DNA of 64,000 nt. Origin: an uncultured Collinsella sp. (GTDB lineage: Bacteria > Actinomycetota > Coriobacteriia > Coriobacteriales > Coriobacteriaceae). The position numbers were made by a program, and so were the translations under genes. The stretch is from contig CAJKFS010000006.1 in NCBI GenBank assembly GCA_905199225.1, forward strand, positions 1 through 64,000, given 5' to 3'. Positions 34,673-42,880 of this stretch are shown one piece after another (position 1 is the stretch's first letter; each line of letters opens with the position of its first letter). The notes under the pieces were generated by a model. It ran no database searches and was not told where the DNA came from. It saw nothing but the letters and a program-made list of their open reading frames with translations.

Positions 34673-35869
34673 CTAGGCCTCGTCGCACAGCCACCTCGCC
34701 AGGTCCACGATCTGCACCCCATTGCGGTCCGTGGCCTCGTGATGCGTGCGGGCGAGAATCATCTTGGGGTACGCGTCGCCAATGCTCAGCAGTGGTGAAA
34801 TCTCGCGTTCAAATGTCTTATCCGAGCTGATGTCGTCGCTCACCTGAATGTAGAGCTTCTCGCTTCGCTTGATTGCTACAAAGTCTATTTCCTTTTTATA
34901 GAGCACGCCGACGTATACCTCGTATCCGCGGCGCAGCAGCTCGATTGCCACCATGTTCTCGTATACGCGCCCCCAATCCATATCACGTGTACCGAGCAGC
35001 GCGTATTTGAACGCGTGGTCTGCCAGGTAATACTTCTCGCCGCTCTTAAGGTATTTTTTGCCGCGGATGTCGTACCGACGAACTTTATAGAAGGCAAACG
35101 CATCGCACAGGTACCCCATGTACGTGCCGACCGTCTTGTTCGTTATCTTTAGCCCATCCGCGTTCAAAATATCCGTAATGTTACGTGCCGACGTTATGTT
35201 GGATACGTTGTCCATCATGTAATCGGCAATGCGCAGCAGCGCCGATTCGTTTCTCACGTTATGCCGCTGCACGATATCTCTCACGATGAGCGTTTTGAAG
35301 ACATTGGAGAGATATTGATAACGCTGCTCCTGCAGTGAATAAGGGTAGGAGCCGGACATACCGCCGGTTCTCGCGTACTCATCGAAGTCGCGGTCGACCT
35401 CGCCCTCGTCGCCATAGAGTCGATACTCCTCAAACGAGAATGGGAAAACCTCGATCTCAAACGTACGCCCCGTAAAGAGCGTCGACAGATCGCTCGACAG
35501 CAAAAAGGCATTCGATCCGGTAATGAATATGTCGTACTGCTCGGATGCGTGGAGGCTGTTGATCGCATGCTCAAAACCGTCGCACATCTGAACTTCATCG
35601 ATAAGCAGAAAGTTTTGTTTGCCGGACACTCGATGCTCTTTTACATAGGCGAGCAGCGCGTGATACTCGAGCAGATTCTCGAACTCATCGAGGTTGTAGT
35701 TGATATGGATGACATTCGAATTGGACAGATTTGCCTCCACGTAATCGCGGAGGGCCTCGAGCAATTTTGATTTACCGCTACGACGGATGCCCGTGATGAC
35801 CTTGATGTCCGGCACGCCAATAAGGCTCGTCAACGTGTCCATATATGACGTTCTATTGATGAGTTTCAT
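34673..35869 (-). CDS. AAA ATPase of the AAA_14/DUF4143 family
   Basis: 398 residues. Walker A GIRRSGKSKLL, Walker B NFLLIDEVQM, sensor region IFITGSNAFLLSSDL, and a C-terminal DUF4143 domain with nuclease-like residues YVGVLYKKEIDFVAIKR (an E-x-D-F pattern seen in PD-(D/E)XK folds). The family is common and mobile in gut bacteria; proposed roles in DNA transactions or defence are unproven. The gene is visibly less GC-rich than its neighbours and is bounded by copies of one palindrome, suggesting acquisition as a cassette. Strong AGGAGG site before the ATG. Confidence 0.88.
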   Translation of the reverse strand: MKLINRTSYMDTLTSLIGVPDIKVITGIRRSGKSKLLEALRDYVEANLSNSNVIHINYNLDEFENLLEYHALLAYVKEHRVSGKQNFLLIDEVQMCDGFEHAINSLHASEQYDIFITGSNAFLLSSDLSTLFTGRTFEIEVFPFSFEEYRLYGDEGEVDRDFDEYARTGGMSGSYPYSLQEQRYQYLSNVFKTLIVRDIVQRHNVRNESALLRIADYMMDNVSNITSARNITDILNADGLKITNKTVGTYMGYLCDAFAFYKVRRYDIRGKKYLKSGEKYYLADHAFKYALLGTRDMDWGRVYENMVAIELLRRGYEVYVGVLYKKEIDFVAIKRSEKLYIQVSDDISSDKTFEREISPLLSIGDAYPKMILARTHHEATDRNGVQIVDLARWLCDEA

Positions 35870-35895
35870 CGGGGCCTCCTCGCGGTCTTTTATCG

Positions 35896-35936
35896 CTATT
35901 CCTCAAAATTGAAAAATTTTCAGTTTTGAGGAATAG
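35896..35936. repeat. 41-bp palindrome E2
   Basis: Arms CTATTCCTCAAAA/TTTTGAGGAATAG, centre TTGAAAAATTTTCAG. Located 26 bp upstream of the ATPase start. Confidence 0.8.
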
Positions 35937-35980
35937 GCTCTATAGCGAATATACCTCGCGAAAGACCGAGCTGCCTTAAT

Positions 35981-36023
35981 CCTATTCCTCAAAAACGAAA
36001 ATTTTTCAGTTTTGAGGAATAGG
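35981..36023. repeat. 43-bp palindrome E3
   Basis: Arms CCTATTCCTCAAAA/TTTTGAGGAATAGG, centre ACGAAAATTTTTCAG. Third copy, 45 bp from E2. Confidence 0.8.
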
Positions 36024-36121
36024 GCGCTGGCAACCCATTCCCCAGATAGGCGAAACCCTCCCCGGCACAGGCCGAGGAGGGTCTTGTTGTCATGTCTATC
36101 TTTGGGCGCGAACGCCCCGCG

Positions 36122-36823
36122 CTACAGCCCGCGAATTCGTACGGCCTCGGGCGGAAACTCCTGCTCGCCGGCATCGGTCTTAATGGTCGCGCGGCCCCAG
36201 ATGTCCAGGCCTGCAAACACACCGACCGCAAGCGGCAGGCCGTTGGGCGACACCGCCGCAACTTGGCGGCCCAGCAGCGGCACCATGTCGAAGTACTCGC
36301 CCAGCACGGGAGCCAGCGGCCCTGCGGCGCCTTGCGGCGTGTTGGCAACAACCGCCCAGGCGTCCACGCGGGCCAGCACGGCGGCGGCCAGCGCCTCGAC
36401 CAGCGCTTCGTCAGCCACGTCCACACCAAGCTCGCTCAACGCCGAACGCTCAATATCCACCGTCACGGCACCGAACATGCCCGCAGCACCGGCACCGCCG
36501 TTCACGGCAACACGCGCGAGCGACGTCTCAAACGCAGGCGTTCCGCACACGATATCGCTCGGCCACTGGATACCCACCTTACCGGCAAGGCCCAACCCCG
36601 GCGTCGAAGCCGTGCCCACGAGCGCGTCCATCATGCCCATCGCGGCCACAAACGGCAGGCCGTGGAAGGCATGCATATTCACATCCGGACGCACGACCAG
36701 CGAAAACGTCAGCGATGCATCGCCCGCGTTCCACGCGCACCAGCCCGCGGACGCACCCTCGCGGCCCGCATCGCGCGCGGCGTCGAGCTCGGTGCCGGCG
36801 GCAACAGCATTCATCTCGATCAT
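36122..36823 (-). CDS. biotin/lipoate-ligase-like protein with altered motifs
   Basis: 233 residues with the outline of a biotin-protein ligase catalytic domain: GREGASAGWCAWNAG where GRGRxGRxW is expected, KVGIQWPSDIV where KWPND is expected (the catalytic Lys is Gln, Asn is Ser), and a C-terminal SH3-like segment around GVFAGLDIWGRATIKT. No N-terminal DNA-binding domain. The changes make ordinary biotinylation doubtful. It starts directly after the FolP-FolK stop (TAGATG), so it is coupled to folate synthesis genes. An ATG three codons later is possible. Confidence 0.6.
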   Translation of the reverse strand: MIEMNAVAAGTELDAARDAGREGASAGWCAWNAGDASLTFSLVVRPDVNMHAFHGLPFVAAMGMMDALVGTASTPGLGLAGKVGIQWPSDIVCGTPAFETSLARVAVNGGAGAAGMFGAVTVDIERSALSELGVDVADEALVEALAAAVLARVDAWAVVANTPQGAAGPLAPVLGEYFDMVPLLGRQVAAVSPNGLPLAVGVFAGLDIWGRATIKTDAGEQEFPPEAVRIRGL

Positions 36824-38566
36824 CTACATACGCCCCAATTCGCCCACGATATGGCCCACGCGGTCCTCGGGCTCCTTGACCTCGACGCCGTTGTAGCGGA
36901 AGAACCGCGCCGGGTCGTGCATCAAGTCCTCGAGCGGCACCAGCACAAAATCGCGTTCGCCGATCAGCGGATGCGGCAGGCGCAGCTTTTTGCCGCCGTG
37001 GGTCTCGCCGTCCATCCACAGCAGGTCCAGGTCGATGGTGCGCGGGCCGTTGGCCTTGGCCTTTTTGGAACGGTCGCGCCCAAGCTCGGCCTCGATCTTC
37101 ATGAGCTCATCGAGCAGTACCAGCGGCGCCAGCTCGGTCTTGATCTCGATGACGGCGTTGGCAAACGCGTCCTGGCGCGTCTCGTAGGCCGGCTCGCTCT
37201 CGTAGATCTTGGAGGAGTTGGACACGCAGGTGAGTGGAATCTCGGCGATCATCTCGCGTGCGGCGCGGATGTTGTCGCAGCGATGCCCCAGGTTGGAGCC
37301 CACAGCCACAAACGCGCGGCGCGGCTGCGGCTTGGCAACCGCCCAGTAACCGTTCAGGAACTGCGCAAAACCCGCGGCGTCGTGCACGCGCACGATGTTG
37401 GCACCGGCCTGGATGGCGCCCAGGCACACGCCAAACGTGGCGGCATCGCGCTCGGCGGCCTCGGTCACGCCCGAGACGGCGCCCACAAAGCGCTTGCGCG
37501 ACACGGCGCACATGAGCGGATAGCCCAGCGACGCCATCTTGGCAGTCTCGCGCTGGATGACGATGTCTTCGTTAGCCGACTTACCAAAGCCCGGGCCAGG
37601 ATCGATGCAGATGCGGTCGCGCGACACGCCGGCATGGATGAGCGTGCGGGCCTGGTCGGACAGAAAGCCCATGACGCGGCGCATGATGGGCGCCGAATCG
37701 GGCAGGGTGAAGCGGCGGAGCTGCGAGGTGGGCACGTAGGCTTCCTCGCGGCGGGCGCTGCGGCGCATCATGGCGGCCAGTCGGTCATTGGACTCCGATG
37801 CGGCCTCGGTGGCCTCGGGCGCGGCCTCGGGCGCGGGCGCGACGGTCTCGGCGGCAGCAGCCTGCTCGGCGGCCGGCGTCTCCTGCTCGCTTGAAGGCTC
37901 GGACGTGGGCTCCGGTTCGCCAAACGGCAACGAGGGCTGCACCACGCCGCCCGGAAGCTTGGCCTCCGGCTTAGGCTCGCCCAGCAACTTGCCGCGACGG
38001 CGGCGAGCCGGCTTCTCGGCCTCACGCGCGGCCTCGGCAGCCGCCTCGCGCGCCTTCTCGGCAACAAACGCCGCTGCCGAGGTATCGAGCTGCACCGTTG
38101 CGTGCGTGCGTGCGGGCGCGGCGACCTCGCCGGCATGCATCACGATGACGCCGCAGGTACTCGTCTTAACAAACTCGACCATCTTGGGATCGGTGAAGCC
38201 CGTCACGTCGTTGACGATCGAGGCGCCGCAGCGCACGGCCGCCTTGGCAACCGCCACATGACGCGTGTCGATCGAGACGATGGCGCCCTCCTTGGCCAGC
38301 GCGCGCACCACGGGCAGCACGCGGCGAGCCTCCTCGTCGGGGTTGACCGGGGTAAAGCCGGGGCGCGTGGACTCGCCGCCCACGTCGATGATATCGGCGC
38401 CGGCGTCGAGCATCGCCAGGCCGTACTCGATGGCGGCATCGGGGTCGAAGTGCTCCCCGCCATCGCTAAACGAATCGGGCGTCACGTTGAGGACGCCCAT
38501 GATGCGCGGACGGTCAAAGCTGAGCTCGTACTTTCCGCACCGCCATGTCTTGCTGTCGTTCGCCAT
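36824..38566 (-). CDS. folPK: dihydropteroate synthase-HPPK fusion with large internal insert
   Basis: 580 residues. The N-terminal TIM barrel is FolP: IMGVLNVTPDSFSDGG, DVGGESTRPG, VSIDTRH, NDVTGF, VIVMHAGE, DPGPGFGKS, SRKRFVG and VRVHD. After VMHAGE the barrel is interrupted by about 130 residues of Ala/Pro/Glu-rich sequence (about 150-280) and then resumes. The last 165 residues are FolK: AFVAVGSNLGHR, ETRQDAFANAV, GPRTIDLDLLW, LPHPLIGERDFVLVPL. The protein would do two consecutive steps of folate synthesis. The second ATG (38566) fits AGGAGG; the first abuts it. Confidence 0.92.
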   Translation of the reverse strand: MANDSKTWRCGKYELSFDRPRIMGVLNVTPDSFSDGGEHFDPDAAIEYGLAMLDAGADIIDVGGESTRPGFTPVNPDEEARRVLPVVRALAKEGAIVSIDTRHVAVAKAAVRCGASIVNDVTGFTDPKMVEFVKTSTCGVIVMHAGEVAAPARTHATVQLDTSAAAFVAEKAREAAAEAAREAEKPARRRRGKLLGEPKPEAKLPGGVVQPSLPFGEPEPTSEPSSEQETPAAEQAAAAETVAPAPEAAPEATEAASESNDRLAAMMRRSARREEAYVPTSQLRRFTLPDSAPIMRRVMGFLSDQARTLIHAGVSRDRICIDPGPGFGKSANEDIVIQRETAKMASLGYPLMCAVSRKRFVGAVSGVTEAAERDAATFGVCLGAIQAGANIVRVHDAAGFAQFLNGYWAVAKPQPRRAFVAVGSNLGHRCDNIRAAREMIAEIPLTCVSNSSKIYESEPAYETRQDAFANAVIEIKTELAPLVLLDELMKIEAELGRDRSKKAKANGPRTIDLDLLWMDGETHGGKKLRLPHPLIGERDFVLVPLEDLMHDPARFFRYNGVEVKEPEDRVGHIVGELGRM

Positions 38567-38661
38567 GAACATCCTCCTAAAATGCCCACGCCGCCGAGCT
38601 TAGAGAGCTGGCGGCGGGGTCGCTTTGCACTCAGTCTTTCTATTGTATCCGCGCACACGGG

Positions 38662-39414
38662 CTAGAACGCAAACGCGGCCGCGATGTCGCAAGAAATCAG
38701 CAGGTCGGCATTTGCATCCTGATCGGTGGGAGCAAGGTTGCATATGGCCAGCGTATCGCCGGTAAAGTAACGCGTAAGGCCTGCCGCCGGATACACCACG
38801 AGCGAGGTCCCACCCACAATGAGGGCATCGGCCGCGGCGATGGCGGCAACGGCACCGGTCAGCACGTGCTCGTCGAGCGGCTCCTCGTAGAGCACTACAT
38901 CGGGCTTGATGCGCCCGCCGCACGCAGGACACACAGGCGCACCCGCGGCGTCCTCGTGCTCGCGCGAGCAAATCCACTCGGCGCTATAGACCGCGCCGCA
39001 CGACTGGCAAATGTTGCGATGGACCGATCCGTGCAGCTCGAACACGCGTTGCGAGCCGGCCACCTGATGCAGGCCGTCGATATTTTGCGTCACCACGGCA
39101 TCAAGCTTGCCGGCGCGCTCCAGCTCGGCCAGCTTGATGTGGCAGCGGTTGGGCTTAGCGTTAAGCGCGATCATCTTGGTGCGGTAAAAGTCGAAGAACT
39201 CCGCAGGATGCGCCTCGTAAAAGCTATGCGACAGTATGGTCTCGGGCGGATAGGCAAACTGCTGGTGATACAGGCCGTCCATGCTGCGGAAATCGGGGAT
39301 GCCACTCGCCGTGGAAACGCCCGCGCCGCCAAAGAAGACCACGCGCTTGTGGGTATCAAAAAGCTCCGCCAGCGCGGCGGAGGCCTGCTTGGGATCCGAT
39401 ATTGCCTGCGTCAT
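38662..39414 (-). CDS. cobB: sirtuin-type NAD-dependent protein deacylase
   Basis: 250 residues. Rossmann motif GGAGVSTASGIPDFRS, TQNIDGLH, the catalytic His in ELHGSVHRN, a zinc site with four Cys (CQSCG and CPACGG), and GTSLVVYPAAG. Removes acyl groups from lysine using NAD+. Single gene between the folate genes and xth. 39415-39549 is a short divergent promoter region. Confidence 0.93.
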   Translation of the reverse strand: MTQAISDPKQASAALAELFDTHKRVVFFGGAGVSTASGIPDFRSMDGLYHQQFAYPPETILSHSFYEAHPAEFFDFYRTKMIALNAKPNRCHIKLAELERAGKLDAVVTQNIDGLHQVAGSQRVFELHGSVHRNICQSCGAVYSAEWICSREHEDAAGAPVCPACGGRIKPDVVLYEEPLDEHVLTGAVAAIAAADALIVGGTSLVVYPAAGLTRYFTGDTLAICNLAPTDQDANADLLISCDIAAAFAF

Positions 39415-39549
39415 ATGAGTCCTCCGTCCTTGTTAGTCGGGCAGCGTTGGGCGACGTCCCAGCATGCGGCCTTTAAGTCAGCACGCGCGGAACCCACCCC
39501 GCCCCTGTTGCGTTAATCTTAAGCCTGCCAACCCCGTCGAAAGGACACC

Positions 39550-40368
39550 ATGCCTCAGACTTACACCTTTGCCTCGTGGAACGTTAACGGCCTGCGCGCC
39601 GTGCTCAAAAAGGACCCGAGCTTTATTCAAATCGCACAAGAACTCGACGTCGATATCCTGGCGCTGCAAGAGACCAAGCTGCAAGAAGGCCAGGTTGATA
39701 TTGACCTGCCCGGCTATCACCAAACCTGGAGCTACGCCGAGCGTAAAGGCTATTCGGGCACTGCGGTCTTTAGCCGCCAGGAACCGCTGCGCGTGCTGCA
39801 CGCCGACGCGCTGTTACCCTACGCCGGCGAGGGCGAGGCGGCCGAGCTCGTCGCCCAAGCCGCAACCGAGGGCCGCGTCTGCGCGTTGGAGTTCGACAAG
39901 TTCTGGTTTGTGGATGTCTACACTCCCAACGCGCAAAACGAACTCGCCCGCATCGACGTGCGCATGGCCTGGGATGATGCCTATCGCGGCTTTTTGAGCG
40001 CGCTCGAGCGCGAGACCGGCAAACCCGTCGTGACCTGCGGCGACTTTAACGTTGCGCACGAGGAGATCGACCTTAAGAACCCCAAGTCCAACCGCGGCAA
40101 CGCAGGCTTTTCGGACGAGGAGCGCGGCAAGTTTACCGAACTGCTCAACGCCGGCTTTACCGATACCTGGCGCGCGGCAAACCCCGACGTCGAGAGCGTT
40201 TACAGCTGGTGGAGCTACCGCTTTAATGCCCGCAAGAACAACGCCGGCTGGCGCATCGATTACTTCTTGGTAAGTGATTCAATCGCCAATACCGTGCGCG
40301 ACACCGGTATCCGCGGCGATATCTTCGGCAGCGACCACTGCCCCGTCACCCTCACGCTAGAGCTCTAG
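39550..40368 (+). CDS. xth: exodeoxyribonuclease III
   Basis: 272 residues of the AP endonuclease/exonuclease family. Motifs: SWNVNGLRA, LQETKLQEG, TCGDFNVAH (metal/catalysis), WRIDYFLVSD and GSDHCPVTL (catalytic Asp-His). Repairs abasic sites and trims 3' ends. Full length, own promoter. Confidence 0.94.
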   Translation: MPQTYTFASWNVNGLRAVLKKDPSFIQIAQELDVDILALQETKLQEGQVDIDLPGYHQTWSYAERKGYSGTAVFSRQEPLRVLHADALLPYAGEGEAAELVAQAATEGRVCALEFDKFWFVDVYTPNAQNELARIDVRMAWDDAYRGFLSALERETGKPVVTCGDFNVAHEEIDLKNPKSNRGNAGFSDEERGKFTELLNAGFTDTWRAANPDVESVYSWWSYRFNARKNNAGWRIDYFLVSDSIANTVRDTGIRGDIFGSDHCPVTLTLEL

Positions 40369-40431
40369 CCCCAAGTAATTCCTGGGGGACAGAGAAAAAC
40401 AGATCATGTGACCCCCTCCCCCCCCTATAAG

Positions 40432-40494
40432 TTGCGGTGGAATAGTTCCTGTTTGGGCAGCAAATAGCCAAAAACGAGAACTATTCCACCGCAA
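40432..40494. repeat. 63-bp palindrome (family F)
   Basis: Perfect 16-bp arms TTGCGGTGGAATAGTT/AACTATTCCACCGCAA around a 31-nt centre that also partly pairs (CTGTTT with AAAACGAG). Only copy in the window. A GGGGGACAG half site lies just upstream at about 40384. Confidence 0.75.
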
Positions 40495-40518
40495 GTTCGT
40501 GAGGGAACGCGAAATGCC

Positions 40519-41232
40519 TTACAGCCCGTATTTCACGACGACACGGTTAATGCGGCGACACCAAGGCTTGTACAAGGCGGCCAAAAACACGCAGGTCGCA
40601 AGGCCGTGCGTAATATCGAACGGCACTGCCGTGGCAAGACGCGCCGCGGCACCCGCCCAAGTAAGCGGCTGTACAAAACCAATGATGTCATACGCGTTGA
40701 TCACGACGCCATAGAGCAGGCCCGACGCAAAGCCGTAGGTCAGCAGCGCCGGCATACGCACGGTGCCATCGGCGCGGTCGAACGCACCCGCATACGCCAG
40801 CGCACCGCCAACGTATCCCACGAGCCCCCAGGCATACATCTGCCACGGCGTCCACATGCCCTGCCCAAAAAAGAAATTGCTGGTCAGCGCCGCCAACGCA
40901 CCGACCATAAAGCCGTTACGACGACCGAGTGTCGCCCCGGCGATAATGGCGATGGCACTCACGGGTTTAAAGTCGGGAATGGGTCCAAACAGGATGCGCC
41001 CCGCCGCCGTCAGCGCCGCCAGCGCCAGCGTGGGCATAATCTGACGCAGGCCTGGACGCGATGCCTCATAGCCCGCAAAGAACAGCGCAAGCACCAACGC
41101 CACCACAACCAGCATGGCCAACGCTGCCTGCTCAACACCCGCCAGCAACGCGGCAGCCATCACCGCCGGCACCGCCAACAACAGCGGGATCTCCAGTTTT
41201 GCAAGCAAACGCGAGAAACGACAGTCCGTCAT
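40519..41232 (-). CDS. ECF transporter substrate-binding (S) component
   Basis: 237 residues with about six membrane segments and no ATPase motif. The stretch GRRNGFMVGALAALTSNFFFGQGMWTPWQM is typical of ECF S components of the group often linked to cobalamin or its precursors, but vitamin specificity cannot be assigned. It starts 4 bp after the EcfA stop and is the last gene of an EcfT-EcfA-S unit, so this S component probably has a dedicated energising module. Confidence 0.82.
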   Translation of the reverse strand: MTDCRFSRLLAKLEIPLLLAVPAVMAAALLAGVEQAALAMLVVVALVLALFFAGYEASRPGLRQIMPTLALAALTAAGRILFGPIPDFKPVSAIAIIAGATLGRRNGFMVGALAALTSNFFFGQGMWTPWQMYAWGLVGYVGGALAYAGAFDRADGTVRMPALLTYGFASGLLYGVVINAYDIIGFVQPLTWAGAAARLATAVPFDITHGLATCVFLAALYKPWCRRINRVVVKYGL

Positions 41233-41236
41233 CCCA

Positions 41237-42880
41237 TCACGCCCTATAAAACACGTTGTCGGCAAAGAAGTCGGCCGGCGGCTCCATGCAGGCGATCTCA
41301 CCGTCAAACATCATGGCAATGTCATCGGCAACCTGCTCGGCAAAATCCAGATCGTGCGTGGCCATAATGACGGTGCCGCCAGCCTTCGCATGGTCACGCA
41401 GGGCGCGGGCGATGATGCGGCGGCTCTCCAGGTCCAAGCCCTTCGTGGGCTCGTCAAGCAGCAGCAGCTCGGGGCCGATCAGCAGCAGCTTTGCCAGTGC
41501 GAGCAGCTGGCGCTGTCCGCCCGAGAGGTCGTAGGGGTGGCGCGTCTCCAGGCCGTCCAATCCCAGTTGCGCCGCACGCTCCCGCGCCAAGTTCTCGTCA
41601 TATCCGCAGGTCGAAGCCCATTCTATCAGCTCATCGCGAACCGTCTCGGCAACCAGCAATGCTTTGGGATTCTGAGGCAGCAGCGCCGCCGAGGCCGCCC
41701 CGCGCACCATGCGGCCGCGCTGCAGCTTGGCGGTCTTCGCCAGCACCGAAAGCATTGTCGACTTGCCGCAGCCGTTACCGCCCGCAACCGCATGCACCGC
41801 GCCAGCCGAAAACGACGCATCGAGCCCGCGCAGCACCCAACCGCCCGCGCGATCGTAGCGAAACCAGCTCCCTGCCAGGGTGGTAGCCGACCCAGCGTGC
41901 ATTTTTTGGAGTATTCTGCTTCCATCCGTGCGCGGGAAGGCTTCCGAGCCGTTCTCGAGCGACGTTTGCGCCACAAATTCAGACGATTTGTCCAATTCCG
42001 AACTTTTTTTCGCGCTCGATACGTCCCCGGGCGGCTCCAGAGAGCCCAAATTGTCCTCACGCCTGCTGAATACTCCTTTATTTGCACATCGGATGGCACC
42101 CCACCCCAACATGTCATCGGACAACAGCGATTCTCGGCGTCCCAAAGAAGCCATATCCGCCACCTCGCGCACGCGACCGTCCTCAATCCGGTACGCACAC
42201 GTCGCATACTCGAGCATCGGCCGCGGTTGATGCGTAGCCACAACAACCGTGCAGCCCAGCTCACGGTTCACGCGAAACAGCGCGTGCAGAAAATTCTTCT
42301 CGGCAACGGGATCGAGCTGAGACGTGGGCTCGTCGAGTAGCAGCACACGCGGACGCAGCGCCAAGACGGCGGCAAGCGACAGCAGCTGCTTGCGGCCACC
42401 CGAAAGCGTATCGGTATCGCGATGAAGCCAGTCCTCCAGACCAAAGAAATAGCTGGTCTCGGCAACACGGCGGCGCATCTCGTCGCGCGACATGCCTAAG
42501 TTTTCCAGGCCAAACGCCATCTCGTGCCACACGGTCTCGCACACAATCTGGTTCTCGGGATCCTGGAACACGTAGCCCACGCGCTCCGCAGACGCGCGCA
42601 CGTCCATGTCGGCAACGTTCTCGCCCAGCACGCGCGCATCGCCAGTGCGCTCGCCCGCCGGAGCAATCTCGGGCTTGAGCAGCGACAGCAGCGTCGACTT
42701 ACCCGATCCGGTACCGCCAACAAGCAGCGCAAATGCACCTTGGGGAACAGACCAGTCGAGCCCCTCGAGCACCGTAGCATCAGCCCCGGGGTAGGCAAAG
42801 CTCAGGCTCCGCACCTCAATTGCCGGCACATCCGGGCCGCACGCCGCGCCCGACACCGGGCCACTATCCAACCGAGCCAT
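41237..42880 (-). CDS. fused ECF transporter ATPases (EcfA-EcfA')
   Basis: 547 residues with two ABC ATPase domains. First: LLVGGTGSGKSTLL, LSGGRKQLLSLA, VLLLDEPTSQLD, VVATHQPR. Second: AVAGGNGCGKSTML, LSGGQRQLLALA, LLLLDEPTKGLD, IMATHDLD. Both are complete. The linker, about residues 265-335, is Ser/Glu/Lys-rich, less GC-rich than the rest, and coincides with a palindromic element (41897-42087). Start codon overlaps the ecfT stop (TGATG). Confidence 0.92.
   Translation of the reverse strand: MARLDSGPVSGAACGPDVPAIEVRSLSFAYPGADATVLEGLDWSVPQGAFALLVGGTGSGKSTLLSLLKPEIAPAGERTGDARVLGENVADMDVRASAERVGYVFQDPENQIVCETVWHEMAFGLENLGMSRDEMRRRVAETSYFFGLEDWLHRDTDTLSGGRKQLLSLAAVLALRPRVLLLDEPTSQLDPVAEKNFLHALFRVNRELGCTVVVATHQPRPMLEYATCAYRIEDGRVREVADMASLGRRESLLSDDMLGWGAIRCANKGVFSRREDNLGSLEPPGDVSSAKKSSELDKSSEFVAQTSLENGSEAFPRTDGSRILQKMHAGSATTLAGSWFRYDRAGGWVLRGLDASFSAGAVHAVAGGNGCGKSTMLSVLAKTAKLQRGRMVRGAASAALLPQNPKALLVAETVRDELIEWASTCGYDENLARERAAQLGLDGLETRHPYDLSGGQRQLLALAKLLLIGPELLLLDEPTKGLDLESRRIIARALRDHAKAGGTVIMATHDLDFAEQVADDIAMMFDGEIACMEPPADFFADNVFYRA
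41897..42087. repeat. 191-bp palindromic element inside the EcfA linker
   Basis: Arms GTGCA...GGAGTATTC-GC (41897-41919) and its inverse (42065-42087) agree at about 16 of 23 positions; an inner hairpin ACAAAT-TCAGACG-ATTTGT lies near 41973. The element is read in frame as the linker between the two ATPase domains. Size and layout resemble the intergenic long palindromes of this window. Confidence 0.6.
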
